DNA from: Methanomicrobiales archaeon
GTDB lineage: Archaea; Halobacteriota; Methanomicrobia; Methanomicrobiales; JACTUA01
DNA: 64,000 nucleotides
Direction of reading: 5' to 3'
NCBI GenBank assembly: GCA_015660865.1
Contig: JACTUA010000001.1
Span: forward strand, 450,304-514,303
Below the pieces are notes generated by a model. The model had not been told where the DNA came from and did no database searches. It was given only the letters and a program-made list of their open reading frames with translations. The translations under genes and the position numbers were made by a program. Position 1 is the stretch's first letter; the number at the start of each line of letters is the position of its first letter. Shown in pieces: positions 25,403-33,061 of the stretch.

Positions 25403-26353
25403 ATGGAGTCTCTCTTGAGCGAGCCGATCATCGAGGTGCGGGACCTCTCCCACTCCTTCGGGGATGTGGTGGCAGTCGATTCAATCTCATTCACCGTCAT
25501 GCGAGGAGAGATCTTCTCGTTCCTCGGGCCGAACGGTGCAGGGAAGAGCACGACCATCAACGTGCTCACCACGCTCCTCCCGATCCAGAAGGGCGAGGTG
25601 CGCATCGCGGGCCATGATGTTGCCACCGAACCGGCCCTCGTACGGAAGGCCATCGGGATCGTCTTCCAGGAGGAGACGCTCGACCGGGACCTGACGGTCT
25701 GGGAGATCCTGGAGTTCCATGGCCGGCTCTACTCGATGCCCCGCGACGAGCGGCGGGCGAGGATCGACGAGATGATCCGGCTCGTCGAGCTCGAGAAGAA
25801 GAGGGACGTGCTCATCAAGCACCTCTCGGGCGGGATGAAGCGGAGGCTGGAGATCGCCCGGGGGCTGATGACGAGGCCCGAGGTCCTGTACCTGGACGAA
25901 CCGACCCTAGGGCTCGATCCCCAGAGCCGGCTCCGCGTCTGGGATTATATCAGGCAGGTAAACAGGGAGGGGACCACCATCTTCCTCACCACCCATTACA
26001 TGGACGAGGCCGACAGCCTCTCTGACCGGATCAACATTATCGATCATGGAAAGATCATCGCGTCGGGGACGAGTGACGAGCTGAAGAACGCGCTGGGCGA
26101 GGATATGATCTACCTGGAGACCGACGATGATGCAAAGACAACGGGGATCCTCCGGAGCCTGCCAGAGGTGAAGGACGTGAAGCCCTCCTTCAAGGGCCTT
26201 TCGGTCACCCTCAACAAGGAGGGGACAAAGACCCTGCCTGTCATCCTCGACAGGCTGAAGGAGGGCGGTATCGCCATCCGGTCCGCGAACCTGAAGAAGC
26301 CGACCCTCGACGATGTCTTTGTCCATTTCACCGGGCGGGAGATCCGGGGATGA
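25403..26353 (+). CDS. ABC transporter ATP-binding protein (ABC-2/DrrA type)
   Basis: About 316 aa. Walker A GPNGAGKSTT, signature LSGGMKRRLEIARGLM, Walker B VLYLDEPTLGLD, followed by a C-terminal DrrA-like regulatory domain (DDVFVHFTGREIRG). It powers the adjacent permease; drug- or lipid-type export is the usual role of this subfamily, but the substrate is not visible. Start ATG 25403 (MESLLSEPIIEVRDL) is preferred over an upstream in-frame ATG because it sits at the predicted transcript start. Confidence 0.93.
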   Translation: MESLLSEPIIEVRDLSHSFGDVVAVDSISFTVMRGEIFSFLGPNGAGKSTTINVLTTLLPIQKGEVRIAGHDVATEPALVRKAIGIVFQEETLDRDLTVWEILEFHGRLYSMPRDERRARIDEMIRLVELEKKRDVLIKHLSGGMKRRLEIARGLMTRPEVLYLDEPTLGLDPQSRLRVWDYIRQVNREGTTIFLTTHYMDEADSLSDRINIIDHGKIIASGTSDELKNALGEDMIYLETDDDAKTTGILRSLPEVKDVKPSFKGLSVTLNKEGTKTLPVILDRLKEGGIAIRSANLKKPTLDDVFVHFTGREIRG

Positions 26354-26366
26354 GGGAGGTGATCCT

Positions 26367-27203
26367 GTGGCACTGGAATTTCTGACGGTCTACTGGCGCG
26401 ACATGCTCCGGTTCTTCCGGTTCAGGGCGCTCCTCTTCTCCTCCCTCGTCCAGCCCGCCCTCTGGATGGCATTCTTCGGCGTGGCCTTCACGGGGACTAT
26501 TTCCCAGCTCGGGGCACCCGCGTCTGCGCCCCCGGGAGCCCTCTATGTCCCTTACCTCACCTTCATGGCGGCGGGCATCATGGCCCTCACGACCCTCTTC
26601 ACGAGCCTCTTCGGGGGGATCAGCCTCCTCTTCGACAAGCTCTGGGGGCTCATGCGGGAGATCCTCGCGAGCCCGATGCCGAGGACGCACATCCTGATCG
26701 GCATCAGCCTCTCGGGGATGACCAAGTCCTTCATCCAGGTGATGATCATCATGCTCTTCGGGATCGTCATCGGGGTCAGGTTCTTTGTCGGTGCCTCCCT
26801 GCTCCACCTGGCCGTCTCCATCCTCGGGATCCTCCTCTTCGTCGGGGTCTTCTCCCTCGGCTTCCTTTTCATGTCTGCCACCATCTCGATGCGGATGGAG
26901 AGCCCGGAGAGTCTCCAGGCGGTTATCACGCTCCTCTCCCTGCCGCTCTTCTTTGTCTCGAACGCCCTCTACCCGGCCGAGGCGTTCCCGCCCTTCCTCC
27001 GGGTGGCGACAGCCGCAAACCCCCTTACCTACGTCGTCACCGGCATCCGGTACTTTGCCATCGGGCCTGATTTCTACGCGCTGGGCGGCCACTATATCTA
27101 TTCTCTCATGGATGTGGGATCCGCTCTTCTGGCCCTCGTGATCTTTGCCCTCGTCATGTTTGTTGTCGCATACTGGACCTTCGAGAAAGCGGTGGTGACC
27201 TGA
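26367..27203 (+). CDS. ABC-2 type transporter permease
   Basis: About 278 aa with six hydrophobic helices and the ABC-2 membrane pattern (REILASPMPRTHILIG; LSLPLFFVSNALYPAEAFPPFLR). GTG 26367 follows a near-perfect GGAGGTGAT ribosome binding site; it lies 13 nt after the ATPase stop. Forms a DrrA/DrrB-like exporter with the upstream ATPase. Confidence 0.93.
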   Translation: MALEFLTVYWRDMLRFFRFRALLFSSLVQPALWMAFFGVAFTGTISQLGAPASAPPGALYVPYLTFMAAGIMALTTLFTSLFGGISLLFDKLWGLMREILASPMPRTHILIGISLSGMTKSFIQVMIIMLFGIVIGVRFFVGASLLHLAVSILGILLFVGVFSLGFLFMSATISMRMESPESLQAVITLLSLPLFFVSNALYPAEAFPPFLRVATAANPLTYVVTGIRYFAIGPDFYALGGHYIYSLMDVGSALLALVIFALVMFVVAYWTFEKAVVT

Positions 27204-27329
27204 GGTGGACTGGTGAAGGGAGATCATCCCGGAGAGACGGGCAGGCAGCAGTCGCTGACTATTTTGTCATTCCGGCTGATATGCAGAAAGGTTTTAACAA
27301 TTCGTCGATATATAAATTCTTGAAGCGCC

Positions 27330-27875
27330 ATGGCAACGATAAATCAATCGCAACACCAATCTCAGGTGGCCTTAACGGGGAAAGATTTTCAAAACGATAT
27401 TTATAATTGGCTCATTGAAAATATTCATCATGATAATGTGTCAATCCTGCAACCGAAAAGATTAAACCCTGTACTCCCTAACAAAAGAAGGCCGCCTCAC
27501 CAGTTCTTCTGTTTGCAACTGCATACACCCATCGGATCCATTATCGGTGACACCGATATTGTAGTCTTCGACAAGGCAGGCAAGAAACCGATAATCATCA
27601 TCAGTTGTAAAAAATCGATAAGGGAGCGATTGACCGAATCTCTCTATTATAAGGGATTATATGAACGGATGTACGGTATTCGGCTGCCGTTATTTGTCGT
27701 CACAGATGACCCGAATCTAGAATTTGGAACCGAAAAGAAGCCACGGAAGGCAAGAATACTTGCAACCTTCGAGAATGCCTTCGTTTACTCAACGAATCCT
27801 AAAACAGAGGTCTCTGGATGTGTGAAATATATCGATTCTCTCATCAATGACGTTCGCAGGGTTGCTGCCATATGA
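27330..27875 (+). CDS. Type II restriction endonuclease (PD-(D/E)XK-like)
   Basis: 181 aa. A nuclease-like core is visible: GDTDIVVFD (D74/D76) then IIISCKKSIRER (S92-x-K94), matching a D...(E/S)xK active site with a following RER helix seen in some type II enzymes such as the BsaWI group. The exact family is not certain. The end overlaps the methyltransferase start by ATGA, the usual arrangement of an R-M pair. Base composition is AT-rich relative to flanking genes, suggesting horizontal transfer. Confidence 0.72.
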   Translation: MATINQSQHQSQVALTGKDFQNDIYNWLIENIHHDNVSILQPKRLNPVLPNKRRPPHQFFCLQLHTPIGSIIGDTDIVVFDKAGKKPIIIISCKKSIRERLTESLYYKGLYERMYGIRLPLFVVTDDPNLEFGTEKKPRKARILATFENAFVYSTNPKTEVSGCVKYIDSLINDVRRVAAI

Positions 27876-28741
27876 AGTATATCAACGGGGAGTTCATCAC
27901 AGACGATATTCTAACCGCCCCGCTGGACGATGATAGTATCCATCTTATCGTGACTTCGCCGCCATATAACGTGGGGATCGATTACGACCTGCACGAGGAC
28001 AATCAGCCCTATGAAGAATACATTGATTGGCTATCCGACGTATTCCTGATGTTAAAAGACAAGTTGGTGGATGGTGGGCGAGTCTGCATTAATATCGCTC
28101 CCACCGGGATTAAAAACTTCAAGCCCATCCATCACGACCTTATTACGAATCTAAGGAAAGGTGGGTATCATTTTCTCACCGAGATCCTATGGTATAAACA
28201 AAACATAAAGAAAAGAACGGCATGGGGAAGCTTCAGATCACCACGTAGGCCGTATATCCTCCCATCATGGGAATATGTATACGTCATGCAAAAAGGGGAA
28301 TGTCTTGAAAAGGATTCAGAGGCCGTGAAACCCGACATCACAGCGGACGAATTTGTCAGGTTTTCAGATGGATTCTGGCAGATATTACCAGAGAAAGAGA
28401 AGAATGGACACCCAGTCCCCTTCCCATGGGAGCTGGTATATCGCCTGGTGAAATTCTATACCTATCCTGGAAACACGGTTCTCGACCCCTTCGGCGGTAG
28501 TGGAACTGTTGCAGCCGTCTGTGCAGATACCGGGCGAGATTTCATTTACGTAGATATTTCAGAGGATTACACGAGGCTTGCCAAGGCAAAAGTGGGAGAG
28601 ATCATGAATAATTCGAACTCCCTCTTTAGAGAGAATGCCCATTCTGCAAGAGCAGGAAAAATAGCAATTTTACCTATCAAAGATATCAATGCCATAGGCG
28701 TGGAGGATGGTTCACCGAACGTATTGATAAAGGAGCCTTAA
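27872..28741 (+). CDS. DNA methyltransferase of type II R-M system (beta class, likely m4C)
   Basis: 289 aa. Catalytic motif IV TSPPYN at 28-33 comes first and the SAM-binding motif DPFGGSGT at 205-212 comes last, the beta-class order. The TSPPY form is typical of N4-cytosine methylases, though N6-adenine cannot be excluded. Target-recognition region lies about 100-190. It protects against the endonuclease encoded just upstream. AT-rich like its partner. Confidence 0.88.
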   Translation: MKYINGEFITDDILTAPLDDDSIHLIVTSPPYNVGIDYDLHEDNQPYEEYIDWLSDVFLMLKDKLVDGGRVCINIAPTGIKNFKPIHHDLITNLRKGGYHFLTEILWYKQNIKKRTAWGSFRSPRRPYILPSWEYVYVMQKGECLEKDSEAVKPDITADEFVRFSDGFWQILPEKEKNGHPVPFPWELVYRLVKFYTYPGNTVLDPFGGSGTVAAVCADTGRDFIYVDISEDYTRLAKAKVGEIMNNSNSLFRENAHSARAGKIAILPIKDINAIGVEDGSPNVLIKEP

Positions 28742-28799
28742 CTCACGGCCCATTCGGCAGCATGCACGACTTCATCCGAAGGCCTGTGTACGGAATCTC

Positions 28800-28845
28800 C
28801 TTTAACTTCTTCTTGAAGGCCTTCACCCACTCCCGGAGACTCCTT
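28800..28845 (-). other. Fragment resembling the rubrerythrin 3' end
   Basis: On the minus strand this stretch translates WVKAFKKKLKEIP, close to the rubrerythrin C-terminus CKAFKKKFKEIQ that lies just to the right. The DNA aligns over roughly 36 bases with a few mismatches. The frame continues without an apparent start to a TGA at 28746-28748. It lies in the gap between the R-M pair and rubrerythrin, at the island edge. Confidence 0.4.
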
Positions 28846-28859
28846 ACCGCCGGCGTTAT

Positions 28860-29363
28860 TCACTGGATCTCCTTAAATTTCTTCTTAAATGCCTTGCAGA
28901 TCGGGCACTGGTCCGGCACAGCATCGAGGAAGATGTTCCCGCAGACCGGGCAGAGGAAGATCTTGTTCGCCGTGATATCCCTCTTCCCCTGGACCGCCTC
29001 GAGGGCCTTCTGGTAGTGGCCTGCATGGACCTCCTCGGCCTTCATGGCGTAGGTGAATGCGATCTCCGCCTCGCCCTGCCCACCCTCGGCCTTCGCGGCG
29101 CCTATGAAGCCGGGGTACATCGAGGTGTACTCATGGGTCTCCCCCTCGATGCCCTTCTTCAGGTTCTCGTCGGTGGTCCCGATGGCCCCGAGCGTCCGGA
29201 GGAGCCTCCGGGCATGGATGGCCTCGGCCTCTGAGGCGGCCCTGAAGAGCTTTGCCACGTTCCTGAACCCCTTCTCGTCGGCCTCCTCCGAGAAGCCGGC
29301 GTACTTCCTGTTCGCCTGGGACTCTCCGGCAAAGGCCGCCATCATGTTCTCGCGGGTCGTCAT
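28860..29363 (-). CDS. Rubrerythrin
   Basis: 167 aa non-haem di-iron peroxidase that reduces hydrogen peroxide in anaerobes. The ferritin-like domain carries ExxH pairs (EAEAIHARR and EEVHAGHY); the C-terminal rubredoxin-like centre has CPVC...CPIC (about 137-161). Length is typical. It anchors an oxidative-stress neighbourhood (rubredoxin-like, desulforedoxins, peroxiredoxin within 3.5 kb). Confidence 0.95.
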   Translation of the reverse strand: MTTRENMMAAFAGESQANRKYAGFSEEADEKGFRNVAKLFRAASEAEAIHARRLLRTLGAIGTTDENLKKGIEGETHEYTSMYPGFIGAAKAEGGQGEAEIAFTYAMKAEEVHAGHYQKALEAVQGKRDITANKIFLCPVCGNIFLDAVPDQCPICKAFKKKFKEIQ

Positions 29364-29459
29364 ACCATGGTAGTAGCGACCCCTTTTGTTATAAGGATTG
29401 TTTGTCGGCCCTCCCTCGGTTGAGAAGAAATATAAACAACCAGGGACGAGGAGACATGT

Positions 29460-30026
29460 ATGAACGCCAGATTCCAGAAAATCCTGATATTAACCCTTTG
29501 CGGGGCCCTCCTATTCATCGCCGGCTGCGCGACCACGGCCCCTTCCGGGGGAGCAGTTCCGACCCCCGCCGGAGGGACGACAAACCAGGTGTCAACGACG
29601 AACCCCGACATGGGGACCATCGTCTCCCTCCTCCGGACGATAAACGATCAGGTCACTCTCGTCGCCGAGAACACCCACCCGCAGGCAACGGGGAAGATAA
29701 CCGGAAATATCGTCCTCTTCGACACCATGGGGAATACGGCCAATGCCATCAAGAGCGGAACATCCATTGTAGCCCTGCCCCAGGGGAGCTGCGACATCGC
29801 AATCTTCGCCCAATCGGTGCCATTGTATGTTACGGTAGAGGAGGAGAAAGATCTCTCAGCGCAGATCAGCGGGAGGTATTACCGCAACCGTCAGAACTGT
29901 TTCGACGACCCCATGTGCAGGGAAACCGTTTCACTGGATGACGATTTCTCGTACCTCTATATTGAATACAAGCCGTACAACCCCGGCGATTCACTGAATC
30001 AGGTCACCCTCTCCTACCGGTGTTAG
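29460..30026 (+). CDS. Predicted lipoprotein of unknown function
   Basis: 188 aa. Signal peptide with lipobox-like LLFIAGC (about residues 17-23), then a Pro/Gly/Thr linker and a beta-rich domain (about 55-188) with a CFDDPMC pair. The domain resembles no family I can name; its pattern (TGKITGNIVLFDTMGN) suggests an immunoglobulin-like beta sandwich. Probably membrane-anchored, outward-facing. Monocistronic. Confidence 0.75.
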   Translation: MNARFQKILILTLCGALLFIAGCATTAPSGGAVPTPAGGTTNQVSTTNPDMGTIVSLLRTINDQVTLVAENTHPQATGKITGNIVLFDTMGNTANAIKSGTSIVALPQGSCDIAIFAQSVPLYVTVEEEKDLSAQISGRYYRNRQNCFDDPMCRETVSLDDDFSYLYIEYKPYNPGDSLNQVTLSYRC

Positions 30027-30045
30027 TCATCCGGGAGGAGACCTC

Positions 30046-30660
30046 TCATTTTTCAGGAGGGGGAGCCTGCCTTGAGAGAGCCGACCCGAGTTCGAGACCC
30101 TTCCTGTACGCGAGCTCCAGGAGCTCGGGCCTGGTATGGATGTCCCTGATCGTATCCATATCAGGAACCAGGAGCTCGCCGATGAGCCTGCAGTCAATGA
30201 TATCGCAGAACGCAGCCACGGTCGCCCTGGCACCGTCGAATACCCCGGGGATCTTCATCCCGGAGATGGCGATGAAGAGGGCGAGGCGCGAGTTCCGTTT
30301 CTCCTTCGGGACGAGCGGCTCCCTCCTCATGTACTTGGCCATAAAGAAGACCTGGAAACGGTCCATCAGGGATTTCAGCTTCCCCGGGATTCCCATGGTC
30401 ATGATGGGGGTGGCGATGATGAGGCCATCCAGCTCCCGGAACTTCGGGTACAGGGGAGTGAGATCATCCTCCATCTGGCAGGTCTCGTGATCCTTGCAGA
30501 AGAGGATCTCCATGCAGGGCTCGAAGTCCAGGAGGGGGACCACGATCTTCTCCACCGTGCAGCCGGCATCCTCCGCCCCCTTCAGTGCCTGGTCCAGGAG
30601 GGCCGCGGTGTTCCCCTTGGGGAGGGGGCTCCCGAGGAGGCCGATGACCTTCTTTCCCAT
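30046..30660 (-). CDS. NADPH-dependent FMN reductase/flavodoxin-fold protein
   Basis: About 204 aa. Flavodoxin-like fold with FMN loop GSPLPKGNTAAL near the start, ATPIMTMGIPGKLKSLMDRF for the second flavin-binding loop. Cysteines C-x5-C-x5-C (EPCMEILFCKDHETC) replace the standard ISF cluster motif, so an FeS cluster is doubtful. Start ATG 30660 was chosen because a TTTAAA box about 28 nt upstream would give a leaderless message; ATG 30705 or 30672 are alternatives. Confidence 0.8.
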   Translation of the reverse strand: MGKKVIGLLGSPLPKGNTAALLDQALKGAEDAGCTVEKIVVPLLDFEPCMEILFCKDHETCQMEDDLTPLYPKFRELDGLIIATPIMTMGIPGKLKSLMDRFQVFFMAKYMRREPLVPKEKRNSRLALFIAISGMKIPGVFDGARATVAAFCDIIDCRLIGELLVPDMDTIRDIHTRPELLELAYRKGLELGSALSRQAPPPEK

Positions 30661-30809
30661 ACCCTGATTCATTCCCCCCATACTCTTTAAACTCTCTCCT
30701 TTCATCCTGAGAAGGACCCGAAAATAGGTTCATTGGGAGCATCGTACCCTCGTGGTCTCCCTTAGAAACCGATAAATAAGATACGCATCAAGAGAGAGAA
30801 GGTAAGCCT

Positions 30810-31046
30810 ATGGCGAAAGAGAACATCAAGGCGGTGAAGGCCGGAACAAAGGGAGAGGCGGGCAAATATGTCTGCATCGACTGCGGGTACGAGTTCGAGC
30901 TGAAGGGGTCGGAGAAGGACCTGAAGAAGTGCCCCATGTGCGCCTGCGAGGAGTTCAACTGCTTCCCCATGACCGCAATGCGCCCTGACATCAAGACCCC
31001 CGAGGATGTGAAGAACCCGCCCAGGAAGCGGGATTACATGAAGTAA
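30810..31046 (+). CDS. Rubredoxin-like zinc-ribbon protein
   Basis: 78 aa. CIDC at 22-25 and CPMC at 41-44 with extra Cys 46 and 51; basic at both ends. It resembles rubredoxin-type zinc ribbons found next to peroxide-defence genes in methanogens. Whether it binds iron or zinc is not visible. TATA-like GATAAATAAG lies about 40 nt upstream. Confidence 0.8.
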   Translation: MAKENIKAVKAGTKGEAGKYVCIDCGYEFELKGSEKDLKKCPMCACEEFNCFPMTAMRPDIKTPEDVKNPPRKRDYMK

Positions 31047-31051
31047 TCACC

Positions 31052-31060
31052 TTTTTATAG
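31052..31060 (+). promoter_or_regulatory. TATA box of the desulforedoxin-peroxiredoxin run
   Basis: TTTTTATAG, with a predicted start near 31082 and a leader of about 32 nt containing GGAGGT ahead of TTG 31114. The four genes that follow (two mini-desulforedoxins, CMD protein, peroxiredoxin) are closely spaced and may share it. Confidence 0.5.
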
Positions 31061-31113
31061 CCTCCTGCCCGTACTCTCCACTGGTGAGCGGACGCTCAAG
31101 GAGGTTCGTCATC

Positions 31114-31239
31114 TTGGTAAACGTCAGGGAAACGGGAGAGGTATACATCTGCCCGATCTGCGGGAACGTGGTCGTTGTCCGGGAGGCCGGAGGCGGCGAG
31201 CTCGTCTGTCATGGCGAACCCATGGTGCTGAAGAGATGA
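31114..31239 (+). CDS. Desulforedoxin-like mini-protein, copy 1
   Basis: 41 aa: CPIC...then CH in place of the usual CC (VCHGEPMVL). This is the desulforedoxin / desulfoferrodoxin N-terminal fold that binds one iron. Start TTG 31114 lies 8 nt after GGAGGT; the next codon is GTA, so no other start fits, and the paralogue downstream has the same arrangement. One iron ligand (Cys) is replaced by His, so the site may differ from copy 2. Confidence 0.75.
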   Translation: MVNVRETGEVYICPICGNVVVVREAGGGELVCHGEPMVLKR

Positions 31240-31288
31240 TGGACAGACAGATCGGTGGGGAAAGGATACCTGAAGGAGGTTCGTTCTT

Positions 31289-31414
31289 TTGGTGAATGTC
31301 TCGGCGGTTGGGCAGATCTACGAGTGCATGATCTGCGGGAACGTGGTCGAGGTCAGGGAAGTCGGCGGCGGAGAACTCGTCTGCTGCGGTGAGCCCATGG
31401 TGCTCAGGAAGTGA
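31289..31414 (+). CDS. Desulforedoxin-like mini-protein, copy 2
   Basis: 41 aa with the full desulforedoxin cysteine set CMIC...CCGEPMVL, which in the family binds a single Fe(S-Cys)4 and moves electrons to peroxide- or superoxide-reducing enzymes. TTG 31289 is 8 nt after GGAGGT, exactly as in copy 1; GTG 31292 is an alternative. It is followed 4 nt later by the CMD-family gene. Confidence 0.8.
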   Translation: MVNVSAVGQIYECMICGNVVEVREVGGGELVCCGEPMVLRK

Positions 31415-31418
31415 TGAT

Positions 31419-31820
31419 ATGGCAGTGAAGAAAACGACAAGGATTGGTACAGGAAAAGCGGAGAACACCCAGAACTCGAAGGGAATGAAGGAGCTCGAGA
31501 AGAAGATAGGGAAGGTCCCGGTCTTCTTCAAGGAACTGATGAAGACCCAGCCGGATATGCACGGGGCGATCCTCGCCTTTGACCAGCACATCTGGGACGA
31601 CGGCGCTCTCTCCCGGAAGACGAAGAAGATCCTCGCGATCTCCATCGCGGCAGCCCTCCGTGACCAGCACGCCGTGAAGGCGCAGCTCGCAGGGGCAAAG
31701 AAGCTCGGGGTAAGGAAGGACGAGATCGAGGAGGCGCTCAGGGTCACCTTCCTCCTCTCGGGGATGCCCGCCTATGTCTACGGCCGGGCGGCGATGGAAG
31801 AGATCATGGGAAAGGACTGA
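31419..31820 (+). CDS. Carboxymuconolactone decarboxylase (CMD)/AhpD-like protein lacking the CxxC
   Basis: 133 aa. All-helical CMD fold: KILAISIAAALRDQHAVKAQLAGAKKLGVRKDEIEEAL. AhpD-type members have a CxxC in the helix where this protein reads RDQHAVKAQ, so the disulfide reductase centre is absent although the His is kept. The N-terminus is Lys/Thr-rich. Placed between a desulforedoxin and a peroxiredoxin, a role in peroxide handling is inferred from context only. Confidence 0.82.
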   Translation: MAVKKTTRIGTGKAENTQNSKGMKELEKKIGKVPVFFKELMKTQPDMHGAILAFDQHIWDDGALSRKTKKILAISIAAALRDQHAVKAQLAGAKKLGVRKDEIEEALRVTFLLSGMPAYVYGRAAMEEIMGKD

Positions 31821-31826
31821 GGGCCC

Positions 31827-32468
31827 ATGTCCGAGGAACCCGTTTCCTTCCCCGTCATAGGGGAACCCGCGCCTGATTTCGAGGCAGACACGACCCAGGG
31901 CCCCATCACCCTCTCGTCCCTCAGGGGAAAGTGGGTGGTGCTCTTCTCCCATCCCGCGGACTTCACGCCGGTCTGCACTACGGAGTTCCTCGCGTTTACC
32001 AAGATCTACGACGAGCTGAAGGCCCTGAACGTCCAGCTCATCGGCCTCTCCGTCGACAGCGTCTCGGCACATCTGGCATGGGTGCATGACATCAAGGAGA
32101 AGATGGGGGTCACGATCCCATTCCCCATCATCGCCGATCTCACGATGAAGGTCGCAAAGAGGTACGGCATGATCCACCCGGGCCAGTCCTCGACGGCGGC
32201 CGTCCGCTGTGTCTTCTTCATCGACGACAAGGGGATCATGCGGGCGATGATATACTACCCGCTCCAGAACGGGAGGTACATGCCCGAGATCCTCCGGCTC
32301 GTGAAGGCCCTCCAGACCACGGACAAGTTCAAGGTCTCCACCCCTGCCAACTGGCAGCCGGGCGACAAGGTGGTTGTCCCGCCGCCGAAGACGGCAGCGG
32401 AGATGGAGAAGCGCCCCACCGAGGGCTACGAGTGCAAGGACTGGTACCTCTGCTTCAAGCAGGTATAA
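31827..32468 (+). CDS. Peroxiredoxin (Prx6-type, archaeal)
   Basis: 213 aa thiol peroxidase reducing peroxides. Peroxidatic Cys50 in PADFTPVCTTE, plus the C-terminal Cys203/Cys209 pair (YECKDWYLC) seen in archaeal Prx6-type enzymes, where they resolve the sulfenic acid. Length is typical. It is last in a run with desulforedoxins and the CMD protein (6-nt gap), giving a compact peroxide-defence module. Confidence 0.94.
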   Translation: MSEEPVSFPVIGEPAPDFEADTTQGPITLSSLRGKWVVLFSHPADFTPVCTTEFLAFTKIYDELKALNVQLIGLSVDSVSAHLAWVHDIKEKMGVTIPFPIIADLTMKVAKRYGMIHPGQSSTAAVRCVFFIDDKGIMRAMIYYPLQNGRYMPEILRLVKALQTTDKFKVSTPANWQPGDKVVVPPPKTAAEMEKRPTEGYECKDWYLCFKQV

Positions 32469-32476
32469 TCCGGTAA

Positions 32477-32490
32477 TCCTTTTTTTCCTA
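32477..32490 (+). terminator. T-rich terminator after the peroxiredoxin
   Basis: A seven-T run (CCTTTTTTTCC) lies just after the peroxiredoxin stop, in the 60-nt gap facing the convergent HEAT gene. Likely the end of the oxidative-stress transcript. Confidence 0.4.
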
Positions 32491-32528
32491 TTCGGTATTC
32501 GAGTGAGAGAGATCTGTTGTTCCCCTTC

Positions 32529-32861
32529 TCACCCCGCCCTCTTCCGGTTGATCTCCTGCATCGCCTCCTCGATCATCTCCTTCACCGCGTCCATCTCGTT
32601 CAGCATCGCCCTCCGGAGCGGGATGATCGCCTGGGGATCCCCGAGGATCCCCAGCGCCCAGGCCGCCTTCCTCCGCACCCTCCAGTCCTCGTCCTGGAGT
32701 GCCGATATGAGCGCGCCGAGCCCCCGCAGGTCCCCCAGACGGGCAAGCCCCTCGGCCGCCTTCCATCGCCGGGATGGCTCCTCGTCCCCAAGCATCGAGA
32801 GGTAGTGGGCGAGAATGGCATCATCGCCGGATGGCGGTGGAGGCGAACTCTCCTCTTCCAT
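32529..32861 (-). CDS. HEAT-repeat protein
   Basis: 110 aa with about two HEAT/PBS-lyase-type helical repeats (RRWKAAEGLARLGDLRGLGAL; WRVRRKAAWALGILGDPQAI) and a final charged helix. Such repeats bind proteins. It starts with an acidic Pro-rich leader. No partner is evident from the neighbours; probably monocistronic. Confidence 0.82.
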   Translation of the reverse strand: MEEESSPPPPSGDDAILAHYLSMLGDEEPSRRWKAAEGLARLGDLRGLGALISALQDEDWRVRRKAAWALGILGDPQAIIPLRRAMLNEMDAVKEMIEEAMQEINRKRAG

Positions 32862-32897
32862 GATAAAGCTGATATGCCTCTTCTGCAGGTGAAATTT

Positions 32898-32985
32898 TCC
32901 CCCCGGGCCTGATCCAATTATCCCTCCCGGGCCCTGATCCTATCCTCCCCCCGGGCCTGATCCAATCTTCCTCCCCGGATCCAGG
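32898..32985. repeat. Short tandem repeat, about 24-bp unit
   Basis: Three copies of roughly CCTCCCGGGCCTGATCCAAT at 24-25-bp spacing (GGGCC(C)TGATCC at 32905, 32929 and 32953), with a partial fourth (CCTCCCCGGATCC). It occupies the 200-nt gap between the HEAT gene and the flavoprotein at 33062. No ORF uses it. Confidence 0.65.
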
Positions 32986-33061
32986 CCCCCTGGACCACGT
33001 CCCGGGTTCAGCCGATCTCAAGATAGAGCTTTTTTACTCTCTCACATCCAAGCATGAAAGC

